Assembly: GCA_040755395.1 (NCBI GenBank)
Contig: JBFMAX010000004.1
Coordinates: 186,001-250,000 of the forward strand
Origin: Nitrospirota bacterium
GTDB taxonomy: Bacteria; Nitrospirota; Nitrospiria; Nitrospirales; Nitrospiraceae
Direction of reading: 5' to 3'
Length of the DNA: 64,000 nt
The notes beneath the pieces were generated by a model that searched no databases, was not told the DNA's origin, and worked only from the letters and a program-made list of their open reading frames with translations. A program made the translations under genes and the position numbers. Positions 41,473-50,563 of the stretch are shown piece by piece (within the stretch, counting starts at the first letter, position 1; every line of letters begins with the position of its first letter).

Positions 41473-42990
41473 ATGGACGTTCTCAGGGAATTGGGCATTG
41501 AGCCGGTGAATCCCGGCGGCAGTTCGGGGCCCGGGTGGTGGTCGACCTCCAGCGGGGCCGGCGTGCTGGAGTCGATCAACCCCGCGACGGGCCAGGTGAT
41601 CGCCAAGGTCGATCTCTGCTCGGCGGACGATTACGGCCGGATCGTGCGGGACGCCGCCGACGCCTTCCGCACGTGGCGGATGGTGCCCGCGCCCAAACGC
41701 GGGGAGGTCGTCCGCTTGATCGGACAGGCCCTGCGCGAGAAAAAGGACGCGCTGGGCAGCCTGGTCGCGATGGAGGTCGGCAAGATCAAAGCCGAAGGCG
41801 ACGGGGAGGTGCAGGAGATGATCGACATGGCCGACTTCGCGGTCGGCCAGTCCCGGATGTTGTACGGGCTGACGATGCACTCGGAGCGGCCGAACCATCG
41901 GATGTACGAACAGTGGCATCCGCTCGGGCCGGTCGGGGTGATCACCGCCTTCAATTTTCCGGTCGCCGTCTGGGCCTGGAACGCCTTCATCGCGGCGGCG
42001 GCCGGCGATCCCGTGATCTGGAAGCCGTCGCCGAAAGCGCCGCTCTGCGCCGTCGCCGTGCAGCGTCTCTGCAATCAGGTGATGGAGCGGCAGGGCTACC
42101 ACGGCATTTTCTCGCTGTTCATCACGGATCGGGCAGACCTGGCCGAGATGATGGTGCGGGATGCCCGGCTCCCGCTGATTTCGTTCACCGGGTCGGTGCC
42201 GGTCGGCCGCCATGTCGCGGAACTCGTGGCCGGCCGGCTGGGTCGCACGCTGCTGGAGTTGAGCGGCAACAACGCGATCATCGTCGATGAGAGCGCCGAT
42301 CTGGACCTGGCCGTCCGGGCGATCCTTTTCGGCGCGGTCGGCACGGCGGGCCAGCGCTGCACCACGACGCGGCGGCTCATCGTCCATGAGTCGCGTTACC
42401 AGGATGTGGTCGCACGGCTGGCGGCGGCCTACAAGCAGGTCCGCATCGGCAATCCGCTTGAGCCCGGCGTCCTCATGGGACCGCTGATCGATCAGGCCGC
42501 GGTGGAAGCCTATCGCGCGGCGCTCGGCGAAGTGAAGCGCGAGGGCGGTGAGATTCTCTGCGGCGGCCGCGTGCTGCCGGGGCCCGGGTACTTCGTCGAG
42601 CCGACCATCGTGCGCGCGCAGAATCACTGGAAGATCGTGCAGCGCGAAACCTTCGCGCCCATCCTGTACGTGATGACGTTCAAGACGCTGGACGAGGCGA
42701 TCGCCATGCAGAACGATGCGCCGCAAGGGCTCTCCTCCGCGATCTTCACGCTGAACCTCCGGCACAGCGAGCGGTTTCTCTCCGCGGCGGGCAGCGACTG
42801 CGGGATCGCGAACGTCAACATCGGCACGTCGGGCGCCGAGATCGGCGGGGCGTTCGGCGGAGAGAAGGAGACCGGCGGCGGGCGGGAAGCCGGCTCCGAT
42901 GCCTGGAAAGCCTACATGCGCCGGCAGACCACGACCATCAACTGGGGGACCGACCTCCCGCTGGCGCAGGGAATCACGTTTGGCGAATGA
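41473..42990 (+). CDS. ALDH7-type aldehyde dehydrogenase (L-aminoadipate-semialdehyde dehydrogenase-like)
   Basis: 505 residues from ATG 41473; the frame's few upstream codons are repeat. Catalytic Cys in [11 protein letters not shown], general-base Glu in LLELSGNN and oxyanion Asn in [12 protein letters not shown] place it in ALDH7 (antiquitin/AmaB). It would oxidise allysine to 2-aminoadipate in lysine catabolism. Directly downstream of the saccharopine-dehydrogenase-like gene. Confidence 0.85.
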   Translation: MDVLRELGIEPVNPGGSSGPGWWSTSSGAGVLESINPATGQVIAKVDLCSADDYGRIVRDAADAFRTWRMVPAPKRGEVVRLIGQALREKKDALGSLVAMEVGKIKAEGDGEVQEMIDMADFAVGQSRMLYGLTMHSERPNHRMYEQWHPLGPVGVITAFNFPVAVWAWNAFIAAAAGDPVIWKPSPKAPLCAVAVQRLCNQVMERQGYHGIFSLFITDRADLAEMMVRDARLPLISFTGSVPVGRHVAELVAGRLGRTLLELSGNNAIIVDESADLDLAVRAILFGAVGTAGQRCTTTRRLIVHESRYQDVVARLAAAYKQVRIGNPLEPGVLMGPLIDQAAVEAYRAALGEVKREGGEILCGGRVLPGPGYFVEPTIVRAQNHWKIVQRETFAPILYVMTFKTLDEAIAMQNDAPQGLSSAIFTLNLRHSERFLSAAGSDCGIANVNIGTSGAEIGGAFGGEKETGGGREAGSDAWKAYMRRQTTTINWGTDLPLAQGITFGE

Positions 42991-43090
42991 GAAATGTGGA
43001 ATGAGAAATGTGGAATGAAGCGCGCGCTCTTGCATTCATCGCCGCCAATTCCTCATTCATAATTCCTCATTACTCATTCCTAATTTCTTA
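42985..43090. repeat. GAATGAGAAATGTGG word repeat with inverted arms
   Basis: GAATGAGAAATGTGGAATGAG words, then CATTCATAATTCCTCATTACTC words (complement) near 43045-43080. Confidence 0.6.
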
Positions 43091-43104
43091 TCATGGGGGT
43101 TGCC

Positions 43105-43704
43105 ATGCGGAATGGAGCCGAGCTGGATGCTTTGATCGCAAAGATGGTCGGCGACTATCTCTCGAACAATCGCGCGGGGCGCATTCTGCACGACATGCTG
43201 GATGAAGCCGGGGTGGGCTTCGAACCCGTCGTTGACCACCTGACCATCCGAACCCTGGACATCGACCGGCGGGCCGAGGAATTCACGAAGCTCGGCTACG
43301 CCTACAGCGAGACGCTGAACTACGACGACTGGTTCGCGAAGGTGTACCGGCTGGCCGGCTATCCGGCGTTGTTCGTCGATCAGGCCTATCCGGGCGAGAA
43401 GGGCAAGACCAGCATCATTCCCGGCTGGGTGGCGAAGTTCGGGGATCAGGTCTTGCACCATGTGGCGGTGCGCGTGGAGGACATCGAGAAGGCGATTCAG
43501 CGGCTCCAAGCCAAGGGCGTCGTCTTCGCCGGCGAGATCGTCGGCCCGCGCGGCGGCGAACTGCGGCAGATCTTCACCGCGCCCGAGATGGTCGACGGCC
43601 AGCCTTTCTCCGTGCTGGAGCTGACCGAACGCCACCGCGGCTACCTGGGCTTCATGCCGCCCCAAGCCGACAGCCTGATGAAGTCCACGGTAAAAAGAAC
43701 GTGA
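43105..43704 (+). CDS. VOC-fold protein with a metal triad, possible short HglS-like (DUF1338) enzyme
   Basis: 199 residues from ATG 43105 (43093 also in frame; GGGGG lies before the former). Two VOC modules: VVDHLTIRTLDIDRRAEEF (His45), QVLHHVAVRVEDIEKAIQRL (His119) and VLELTER (Glu172), giving a candidate His-His-Glu iron site. The first module resembles DUF1338/HglS, the 2-oxoadipate dioxygenase of lysine catabolism, but the protein is less than half its usual length. It follows the lysine-catabolic pair, hence the proposal. A glyoxalase-type role is the alternative. Confidence 0.6.
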   Translation: MRNGAELDALIAKMVGDYLSNNRAGRILHDMLDEAGVGFEPVVDHLTIRTLDIDRRAEEFTKLGYAYSETLNYDDWFAKVYRLAGYPALFVDQAYPGEKGKTSIIPGWVAKFGDQVLHHVAVRVEDIEKAIQRLQAKGVVFAGEIVGPRGGELRQIFTAPEMVDGQPFSVLELTERHRGYLGFMPPQADSLMKSTVKRT

Positions 43705-43768
43705 CACGTGATGCGTCGAACGAAAAAAGGGGTCGGAACGAAAAAAGGGGTCGGGAGTCTTTGTTTCG
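43700..43768. repeat. GGGGTCGGGAGTCTTT element with partial tandem
   Basis: GAACGAAAAAAGGGGTCGG then AACGAAAAAAGGGGTCGG-GAGTCTTTGTTTC, preceded by a GTGACACGTGATGCG word. A distant copy, 27 kb from the RAYT. Confidence 0.8.
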
Positions 43769-43891
43769 GCTTCCTCTTCCCTCCGTTTTCCCTCTTGCCT
43801 CTAGCCCCTTGTTCCTAGCCCCTCACCCAATTTCGCTGAATCTTTTCCCCCGGCCCATGCCTCTTACAGTCAGGACGAACGGAGGGGGACT

Positions 43892-44080
43892 ATGCGACTC
43901 AATGAATGGATGCGTTTGATTGCCGGGAGTTTTGTGTTGCTGGCGCTGCTTCTGGGCGCCACGGTCCATCCCTACTGGAATTATTTCGCGGCCGTTGTCG
44001 CCGTCAATCTGATCCAGTCGGCGTTCACCGGCTGGTGTCCCATGATGGCGCTGCTGCGAAAGCTCGGGGTGCAGGAATAA
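43892..44080 (+). CDS. DUF2892 (YgaP-TM-like) small membrane protein
   Basis: 62 residues with GGAGG before the ATG. Two membrane helices, then NLIQSAFTGWCPMMALLRKLGV, the DUF2892 core found as the tail of rhodanese YgaP and as free small proteins. Function unknown. Flanked by repeats; no rhodanese gene nearby. Confidence 0.8.
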   Translation: MRLNEWMRLIAGSFVLLALLLGATVHPYWNYFAAVVAVNLIQSAFTGWCPMMALLRKLGVQE

Positions 44081-44178
44081 CGAGCCGTGACACGTGACGC
44101 GTGACGCGTTAGGCTGAGGTACGCCGGCCGTCATCCATGTTCCCGTCACGCATTACGCGTCACCCATTACGGTCTCGA
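44081..44178. repeat. ACGCGTGACGCG word repeat
   Basis: GTGACACGTGACGCGTGACG, then CGTCACGCATTACGCGTCACC words; opposite arms around a short spacer before the TolC-type gene. Confidence 0.65.
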
Positions 44179-44194
44179 TGAAAGGAGTCCGCCG

Positions 44195-45571
44195 ATGCGA
44201 GCCGTCAGACAAACCGCGCCGGGTTTCTCCGCGCTCTCCTGTGTCGCCTCGTTGCTGGTCTCTGCGCTGCTGTGGCCGACGGGTACGGCATCCGCCGCCC
44301 GCGAATTGACGCTGGAGCAGGCGCTGGAGTTGGCGCAGCAGCATAGCCCCGTGTTGAAGGCCTCCCGCCAGGACCTGCGGTCCGCGGAAGCCCAGCGGCA
44401 AATCGCTCGGTCCGCCTACATGCCCAAGCTGGAAGCGGTCGAGGCCTGGACCAACACGAACAATCCCGCGCAGGCCTTCGGCATCCTGCTGAATCAGGGG
44501 CGGTTCACCCAGGCCGGCTTCGACATCGGGACGCTGAACCGGCCCGGCTCGACCGAGAACTATCGCTCGGCGCTTCATCTGACCCAGCCCGTCTACAACG
44601 GCGGCCGGGAACGGCTCGGGCTTCGCATCGCCGATGTCGGTCACGCCGCCTCGACGGAGGGCGTCGAGAGCACAAGGCAGAACGTGCTGTTCACCGTCAC
44701 GCGGGCCTATTACGATCTGGCGCTGGCCAAGGCGGTGCGGGGCATCGCGCGCGAAACCGTCCAGATCGCCGAAGCGAACGCCAAGCAGATCGCCTCGCGC
44801 TACAAAGGCGGCACGGTGGTGAAGTCGGATGTGTTGCAGGCGGAGGTGCGGCTGGCGGCGGTCCGGGAAGAGGCCATCCGCGCGGATCAGATGGTGCGCG
44901 TCGCCGCCATCGCCTTGCGTCACGCCATCGGCTTGGACGAGCCGGTCGACGTCGTCGAAGGCCTGACCGCGGGCGAGATGCGCCCGCACGACCTGGAGGC
45001 CGCGGTCGCGACCGCGCTCGAGGGCAGACCGGATTATCGCATGCTGGCCGCGGAGCTCCGGAAAGCCGAAATGGCGACCCAATTGGCCAAATCGGCCTAC
45101 CTGCCGAATTTCAATCTGCAGGGAAGTTTCGAGAACAACAGCACCTTTCCGTTGGGCCCGAACGGGCAGACGAACTATGCCGCTCTCGGGATCGTGAGCG
45201 TGAATCTGTTCAACGGCATGCAGGACGCCGCCCAGGTGCGCAAGGCGCGGGCGCAGGAGCAGAAGGCCCGCGAACTGCTCGCGGCCAAGCGCCGGGAGAT
45301 TGAAGTCGAAGTGGTAGAAGCCTATTATGCCGTCGCCGCCGCGCGCGAACGCCTCGCCGTCAGCGAAAGCGCGGTGGCGCAGGCGGAAGAGAACCTTCGG
45401 ATCATCCGAAACCGCTACGAATCCGGCATCGCGCCGGTGCTCGACCTGTTCACCGCGGAGATGGTCTTGAATCAGGCCAAGCACAACCGGATGCGGGCGC
45501 TGTACGACGAGCGGATCGGCCATGCGCGCCAGGAACTGGTGACGGGGCAGTTCCGCAAGGGACAAGGTTGA
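44195..45571 (+). CDS. TolC-family outer-membrane efflux protein
   Basis: 458 residues, AAAGGAGTCCGCCG before the ATG. Signal peptide, then the OEP repeats: LEQALELAQQHSPVLKASRQD opening and a second repeat starting near residue 265 (HDLEAAVATALEGRPDYRML). Forms the outer-membrane duct of a tripartite pump with the following adaptor and RND genes. Its stop overlaps the adaptor's possible TTG/GTG start region. Confidence 0.9.
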   Translation: MRAVRQTAPGFSALSCVASLLVSALLWPTGTASAARELTLEQALELAQQHSPVLKASRQDLRSAEAQRQIARSAYMPKLEAVEAWTNTNNPAQAFGILLNQGRFTQAGFDIGTLNRPGSTENYRSALHLTQPVYNGGRERLGLRIADVGHAASTEGVESTRQNVLFTVTRAYYDLALAKAVRGIARETVQIAEANAKQIASRYKGGTVVKSDVLQAEVRLAAVREEAIRADQMVRVAAIALRHAIGLDEPVDVVEGLTAGEMRPHDLEAAVATALEGRPDYRMLAAELRKAEMATQLAKSAYLPNFNLQGSFENNSTFPLGPNGQTNYAALGIVSVNLFNGMQDAAQVRKARAQEQKARELLAAKRREIEVEVVEAYYAVAAARERLAVSESAVAQAEENLRIIRNRYESGIAPVLDLFTAEMVLNQAKHNRMRALYDERIGHARQELVTGQFRKGQG

Positions 45572-45573
45572 AT

Positions 45574-46722
45574 GTGAAGAGTATGCGGGAGAACAGTTCG
45601 AAGTTCGAGGTTCGCCTGTTGGGAACGCTCAGACTCCGGAATAGCTTCTCTTTCGAACCTCGAACTTCGAACCTCGAACGCATTTCTGTCGGCCTCGTCA
45701 TGTTCCTGATTACCGCCTGCGGCTCGCGCGACGAGGCCGGCCTGCCTGCGACACAGGGCGCGCCGGCGGCGATCAAGGCAGCGGTCACGGAGGTGCGAGC
45801 CGCCCGGTTTCCCGTCGTGGTGGAGGTGACGGGACAGATCGCCGCCGCGTCGCAAGCCACGCTCTCCGCCAAGGTTCAAGGCACCGTGCAGGAACTGCGC
45901 GTGCGCGAGGGCGAAACGGTGAGGAAGGGCCAGACGCTGATCGTGCTGGACAGCCGCGACCTGCGCGCCAACTTGGCGCGCGCGGAAGCGGAGTACGACA
46001 ACGCGCGGGCGCATCTCGCCCGTATGCAGCGGCTGTATCAGCAGGAATCGGTCGCCAAGCAGGAGCTCGAGAACGCGACCCGCGCCTATAAGGTCGCCGA
46101 GGCCAGCCGGCGGGCGGCGGAAGCGCACCTCAGCGATACCGTCATCAAAGCTCCCTTCGACGGCGTCGTCACGGAGAAACACATCGAGGTCGGCGAGTTG
46201 GCCGCGCCGGGCCGGCCGGTGCTGAAGCTCGAAGACCCCCGGCGCCTGCGCCTGGAAGCGACGGTGTCCGAAAGGGACGTGAAAGCCGTGGCGGTGGGCG
46301 ACAAGGTGGGAGTCGTCGTCGACGCCCTGGGCGATCGGCCCTTGACCGGCACGGTCGCGCAAGTCCTCCCCGCGGGCGATCCCGCCACTCACACTTTTGT
46401 AGTGAAAGTCGATCTGCCCCCGGCGCCGGGCCTCAAGAGCGGCATGTTCGGCCGCATGCGTCTGGACAAGGGCGCAAGTCAGACGCTGGCGGTGCCTGAG
46501 CCGGCCCTGATCGAACGAGGCCAGTTGACCGGCGTGTACGTGATCGGGGACGACCAGGTCGCTCATCTCCGCTGGGTGAAAGTCGGGCGCACGTTCGGGG
46601 CCAACATCGAAGTGCTGTCCGGACTCGATGCGGGCGAACGGATTCTGGCCGATGCGAGCCTGGGGGTGGACGGCGCGCGCGTCGAGCCCACCGAATCGGT
46701 CGCCTCCCCTACGAAGCCGTAA
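45574..46722 (+). CDS. RND efflux periplasmic adaptor (MFP) with repeat-derived N-terminus
   Basis: About 382 residues from GTG 45574 (AAGG six bases before); ATG 45583 and TTG 45568 are alternatives. Residues about 8-40 are encoded by a GTTCGAAG repeat, after which VGLVMFLITAC supplies a lipobox. The mature adaptor has the barrel-sandwich and coiled coil regions: VREGETVRKGQTLIVLDSRDL, ARMQRLYQQESVAKQELENA, IKAPFDGVVTEKHIEVGEL. It bridges TolC and the RND pump. The interrupted signal peptide is odd: secretion may use a trimmed start or a longer signal. Confidence 0.83.
   Translation: MKSMRENSSKFEVRLLGTLRLRNSFSFEPRTSNLERISVGLVMFLITACGSRDEAGLPATQGAPAAIKAAVTEVRAARFPVVVEVTGQIAAASQATLSAKVQGTVQELRVREGETVRKGQTLIVLDSRDLRANLARAEAEYDNARAHLARMQRLYQQESVAKQELENATRAYKVAEASRRAAEAHLSDTVIKAPFDGVVTEKHIEVGELAAPGRPVLKLEDPRRLRLEATVSERDVKAVAVGDKVGVVVDALGDRPLTGTVAQVLPAGDPATHTFVVKVDLPPAPGLKSGMFGRMRLDKGASQTLAVPEPALIERGQLTGVYVIGDDQVAHLRWVKVGRTFGANIEVLSGLDAGERILADASLGVDGARVEPTESVASPTKP
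45594..45682. repeat. GTTCGAAG word repeat with inverted arms inside a CDS
   Basis: AGTTCGAAGTTCGAGGTTCG left arm and TTCGAACCTCGAACTTCGAA right arm with about 40 bp between, inside the adaptor gene. Confidence 0.8.
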
Positions 46723-46895
46723 TGGGTGAGACGTGATGCGTAATGCGTGACGCGGGATGCGGGACGTGGCCGGAGAAGAAGAGCGGACCGTCATGAACGA
46801 GCAAGCACCCATCACGCATCACGCGTCACCGGGATCCATTGCTGTGAAGAACGAAATGGGTGCCCCGCATCACGCGTCACGCATCACCCATTACG
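46723..46895. repeat. ACGCATCACG word repeats around the RND gene start
   Basis: GTGAGACGTGATGCGTAATG (46727-46750), CATCACGCATCACGCGTCAC (46808-46830), a CCATTGC/GAAATGGG pair, and CATCACGCGTCACGCATCAC (46865-46885). The first ~45 codons of the RND gene read through them. Confidence 0.75.
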
Positions 46896-49800
46896 GCCTT
46901 TCAGGCCGCATCGCGGCGCTCTTCATCAGCAGCAAGCTCACGCCGCTGATCGTCGTCGGTGTCCTGCTGCTCGGTCTCTTTGCGGTGCTCCTCACCCCGC
47001 GCGAGGAAGAGCCGCAGATCGTGGTTCCCATGGTCGATGTCTTCCTTCCGTTCCCCGGCGCCTCGGCCAAAGTGGTCGAAGAGCAACTGACCAAACCCAT
47101 CGAGCGCAAGATTTCGGAGATCAAAGGCGTCGAGTACCTCTATTCGCTTTCCAGACCCGGCGGCGCGCTCCTGATCGTCCGCTTCTATGTCGGCGAGCCG
47201 ATGGAGCAGAGTCTGGTGGACCTGTACGACAAGCTGATGTCCAACCAGGACCTCCTGCCGTCCGGCGCGGGACCGTTCCAGGTGAAGCCCCGCGACATCA
47301 ACGACGTGCCGATCGTGACGATCACGCTCTCCAGCTCGCGCTATTCGGAATTCCACCTGCGCCGGCTGGCTCAGTCCGTCCTGGAGGAAGTCAAAAAGGT
47401 CCCGAATACCTCGGGCGGCTTCATCGTCGGGGGCGGCCGGCGTGAACTGCGCGTGCAACTCGATCCCAGCCGCCTGAAGGCGTACGGCGTCACCCCGTTG
47501 CACATCGCGTCCGTGATTCGAGGCGAAAACCTGTCGTTGCCGGCCGGCCGCTTTCAGAGCGAGAACCGGGACTACGTCGTGGAGACCGGCCGCTTCATCG
47601 GCTCGCGGGAGGATTTGGAATCGCTCGTCGTCGGAGTGTTTCGCCCGGACACGCGCTCCGGCCGCGATCTCGCCGAAGGCGCGGCTCGGCTGATTTATCT
47701 CCGCCAGGTCGCGGACGTCGCCGACGGCCCCGGCGAGACGACGAGCTATGTGTGGTTTGGCGTTGGCCCCTCACCCTCCCCTCTCCCCGCTGGCGGGGAG
47801 AGGGCTGGGGTGAGGGGAGAAACACCCGCCGTCACCGTCGCGATCGCCAAGCAGGCCCGCACCAACGCGGTCACGGTGGCCCGGGAGGTCGTCCGGAAGG
47901 TCGAGGAGCTCAAGGGAACGGTGCTGCCCGCGGATGTCCTGGTGACGGTCACGCGCGATTACGGCGAGACGGCGGATGAAAAGGCCAATGAGCTGCTCTG
48001 GCATTTGCTGATCGCCGTGGCGGCCGTGGTGGTCTTTTTGGGATTGGCTCTCGGTCCCCGTCCGGCGCTGGTCGTCTCGATCGCGATTCCGTTGACGCTG
48101 GCTCTGACCCTCTTCACCTCGATGCTGATCGGATACACGATCAATCGGGTCACGCTGTTCGCACTCATCTTTTCGATCGGCATCCTGGTGGATGACGCGA
48201 TCGTGGTCGTCGAGAACACGTATCGACACCTCAGCCTCCGCGTGCTTCCGCATCGCGAGGCGTCGATCTACGCCGTGGACGAGGTCGGCAACCCGACCAT
48301 TCTCGCCACGTTCACCGTCATCGCGGCCCTGCTGCCGATGGCCTTCGTCTCCGGCCTGATGGGACCGTACATGCGGCCCATCCCAGTCAACGCCTCCATC
48401 GCGATGTTCTTCTCGCTGCTCATCGCCTTCGTGGTCATCCCCTGGTTCTGCCAGAAATGCTACCGCCCCTCACCCTCCCCTCTCCCCAATGGGGAGAGGG
48501 CAAGGGAGAGGGGAATGGGAGAGGGCTCCGCTCAAGAGCAAGAGAGGGAGGCCCGCGGCTGGACGTACCGGCTCTACCAGCGGCTCCTGAACCCATTGCT
48601 CTCACACCCGGTCATCGCCTACGCCTTCCTGGCTGGTGTGGCGCTCCTGCTCCTGGCCTCGCTCGCGCTTTTCTCCACGCGGGCCGTGGCAGTGAAGATG
48701 CTGCCGTTCGACAACAAGAGCGAGCTGCAGATCGTGATCGACATGCCGGAGGGGACGACGCTGGAAGAAACCGCGCGGGTGACCCAGGCCCTCACCCGCT
48801 ACGTGGCGACTGTGCCCGAGGTGCGCGATTATCAGGCCTACGTCGGCACCGCGTCCCCCTTCAACTTCAACGGACTCGTGCGGCATTACTTTCTCAGAGA
48901 TCAGCCGCACCATGCCGACGTCCAGATCAACCTCGTGGCGAAAGGCGAGCGCAAGGCCCAAAGCCACCAGATTGCCCAGCGCCTGAGGCCGGAGGTGCAG
49001 CGGATCGCAAGAGAACACGGCGCCAACGTGAAGGTCGTGGAAGTGCCGCCCGGCCCGCCGGTGCAATCGGTGTTGGTGGCGGAGATTTACGGCCCCGACT
49101 ACGAGCGACAGATCGCGATCGCGCGCGACGTGCGGCGCCTGTTCGAGAGTACGCCGGGCGTCGTGGACGTGGACGATTCCATCGAAGCGGACCAGGTCAA
49201 GTATCGCTTCACCGTGGATCGGGCCAAGGCGGCGCTGGCCGGCGTGCCGTCGGACGACATCATCAACACGCTGCGCATGGCGCTGGAAGGCGCCACGGTC
49301 GGCCTGGTGCACATCCCCAACGAGAAGGAGCCGGTGCCGATCGTCCTGCGCCTGCCGCAGGCGGAGCGGACCGGGCTGGAACACTTCGGCGAGATCGGGA
49401 TGAAGACCGCCTCGGGCGGGATCGTCCAACTGTCCGAGTTGCTTAAGCTGGAGCAGACGGTGCAGGAGAAGACGATCTACCACAAGAACCAGAAACCCGT
49501 TGTCTATGTGACGGCGGATGTGGGCGGGCCTGGCGCCGAACGGGCGGAAAGCCCGGTCTATGGCGTGCTGGGGGTGGGAAAGCAACTCGACGCCTATCGC
49601 CTGCCGGAGGGCTATCACCTCGAGCAACACTACGCGTCGCAGCCCTGGTCGGAGCGCCGGTTCGCGCTGAAGTGGGACGGGGAGTGGCACATCACCTATG
49701 AAACGTTCCGCGACATGGGGATCGCCTTCGCCGTCGCGATGTTGCTGATCTATCTGTTGATCGTCGGCGAGTTCCAGTCGTTCCTCACGCCGCTCATCAT

Positions 49801-50272
49801 CATGGCGCCGATCCCGCTGACGCTCATCGGAATTCTCCCCGGCCACTGGCTGACCGGCTCCTACTTTACCGCGACGTCGATGATCGGCTTCATCGCGCTG
49901 GCCGGCATCATCGTGCGGAACTCGATCCTGCTCGTTGACTTCATTCGAATCGAGCAGGCGCAGGGCGTCCCGAGCGAGGAAGCGGTGATCCGGGCCGGCG
50001 CGATCCGCACCAGGCCGATTCTGCTGACTGCGGCGGCGCTGATGGTCGGGGCCTTCGTCATCATTCTCGATCCGATCTTCCAAGGGTTGGCCGTCTCGCT
50101 GCTCTTCGGGGTCGGCGCCTCGACCCTGCTCACCCTGGTGGTCATCCCGGTGCTCTACTACACGTTGATCGGCGAGCGTTCCCGGCCTGTCCCTCCTCCG
50201 CCGGAGGCCCGCGACAAGGATCGAGAACCGGAGCATGCCGGCCGGATGCTTGAACCAGCGGCGAGGCCGTGA
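46793..50272 (+). CDS. RND efflux pump permease with two in-frame repeat inserts and a repeat-coded N-terminus
   Basis: About 1159 residues from ATG 46793. Usual RND layout: TM1 near 60-80 (SSKLTPLIVVGVLLLGLF), the porter domain, a TM2-6 bundle with DDAIVVVENTYRHL near 470, a second porter and TM8-12. The family is HAE1-like. Two inserts are read from C-rich/G-rich palindromes: about residues 323-343 (PSPSPLPAGGERAGVRGE) and 557-583 (PSPSPLPNGERARERG). The first lies in the periplasmic porter, the second after TM6 in the cytoplasmic loop. The first ~45 residues are also repeat-derived (THHAS words). Whether the pump works is unclear. Confidence 0.85.
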   Translation: MNEQAPITHHASPGSIAVKNEMGAPHHASRITHYGLSGRIAALFISSKLTPLIVVGVLLLGLFAVLLTPREEEPQIVVPMVDVFLPFPGASAKVVEEQLTKPIERKISEIKGVEYLYSLSRPGGALLIVRFYVGEPMEQSLVDLYDKLMSNQDLLPSGAGPFQVKPRDINDVPIVTITLSSSRYSEFHLRRLAQSVLEEVKKVPNTSGGFIVGGGRRELRVQLDPSRLKAYGVTPLHIASVIRGENLSLPAGRFQSENRDYVVETGRFIGSREDLESLVVGVFRPDTRSGRDLAEGAARLIYLRQVADVADGPGETTSYVWFGVGPSPSPLPAGGERAGVRGETPAVTVAIAKQARTNAVTVAREVVRKVEELKGTVLPADVLVTVTRDYGETADEKANELLWHLLIAVAAVVVFLGLALGPRPALVVSIAIPLTLALTLFTSMLIGYTINRVTLFALIFSIGILVDDAIVVVENTYRHLSLRVLPHREASIYAVDEVGNPTILATFTVIAALLPMAFVSGLMGPYMRPIPVNASIAMFFSLLIAFVVIPWFCQKCYRPSPSPLPNGERARERGMGEGSAQEQEREARGWTYRLYQRLLNPLLSHPVIAYAFLAGVALLLLASLALFSTRAVAVKMLPFDNKSELQIVIDMPEGTTLEETARVTQALTRYVATVPEVRDYQAYVGTASPFNFNGLVRHYFLRDQPHHADVQINLVAKGERKAQSHQIAQRLRPEVQRIAREHGANVKVVEVPPGPPVQSVLVAEIYGPDYERQIAIARDVRRLFESTPGVVDVDDSIEADQVKYRFTVDRAKAALAGVPSDDIINTLRMALEGATVGLVHIPNEKEPVPIVLRLPQAERTGLEHFGEIGMKTASGGIVQLSELLKLEQTVQEKTIYHKNQKPVVYVTADVGGPGAERAESPVYGVLGVGKQLDAYRLPEGYHLEQHYASQPWSERRFALKWDGEWHITYETFRDMGIAFAVAMLLIYLLIVGEFQSFLTPLIIMAPIPLTLIGILPGHWLTGSYFTATSMIGFIALAGIIVRNSILLVDFIRIEQAQGVPSEEAVIRAGAIRTRPILLTAAALMVGAFVIILDPIFQGLAVSLLFGVGASTLLTLVVIPVLYYTLIGERSRPVPPPPEARDKDREPEHAGRMLEPAARP
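47765..47820. repeat. C-rich/G-rich palindrome inside the RND gene, copy 1
   Basis: CCTCACCCTCCCCTCTCCCC - GCTGGC - GGGGAGAGGGCTGGGG; length keeps the reading frame. Confidence 0.85.
48463..48516. repeat. C-rich/G-rich palindrome inside the RND gene, copy 2
   Basis: CACCCTCCCCTCTCCCC - AATG - GGGAGAGGGCAAGGGAGAGG; again in frame. Confidence 0.8.
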
Positions 50273-50319
50273 GGGGAGCAACGGGCATACGGGCTCCGAC
50301 GTATGGTATTCTGCGGCGA

Positions 50320-50515
50320 ACGCAGCGAATAGCTGGCAGCGAGTAGCTTGTAGGTGTTCGCCGAGGGTTGGTAACTACGCAACCACATGAGCCTGCGACA
50401 GACCCGAACACATGAAAAACGCCCCCTCACCCTAACCCTCTCCCACCACGGGAGAGGGAATAAAAAATGTACCTCCTCCCCCTTGATGGGGGAGGGAAGG
50501 GAGGGGGTGAAGCTG
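50320..50515. repeat. Mixed repeats before the peroxidase gene
   Basis: GCAGCGAATAGCTGGCAGCG words (50320-50345), CACCCTAACCCTCTCCC/GGGAGAGGG palindrome (50406-50459), and CTCCTCCCCCTTGATGGGGG palindrome (50475-50512). The 50273-50563 gap holds no gene. Confidence 0.65.
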
Positions 50516-50563
50516 CTGGCTGAGAGCTGCCGGCTGACGGCTATTTTTGAAGGAGGAACGTGT

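Noticed and set aside
48602-50281. 559-codon minus frame opposite the RND gene
   Set aside because: Antisense shadow; His/Arg/Asp-rich, no family features, while the plus gene is a clear RND pump.
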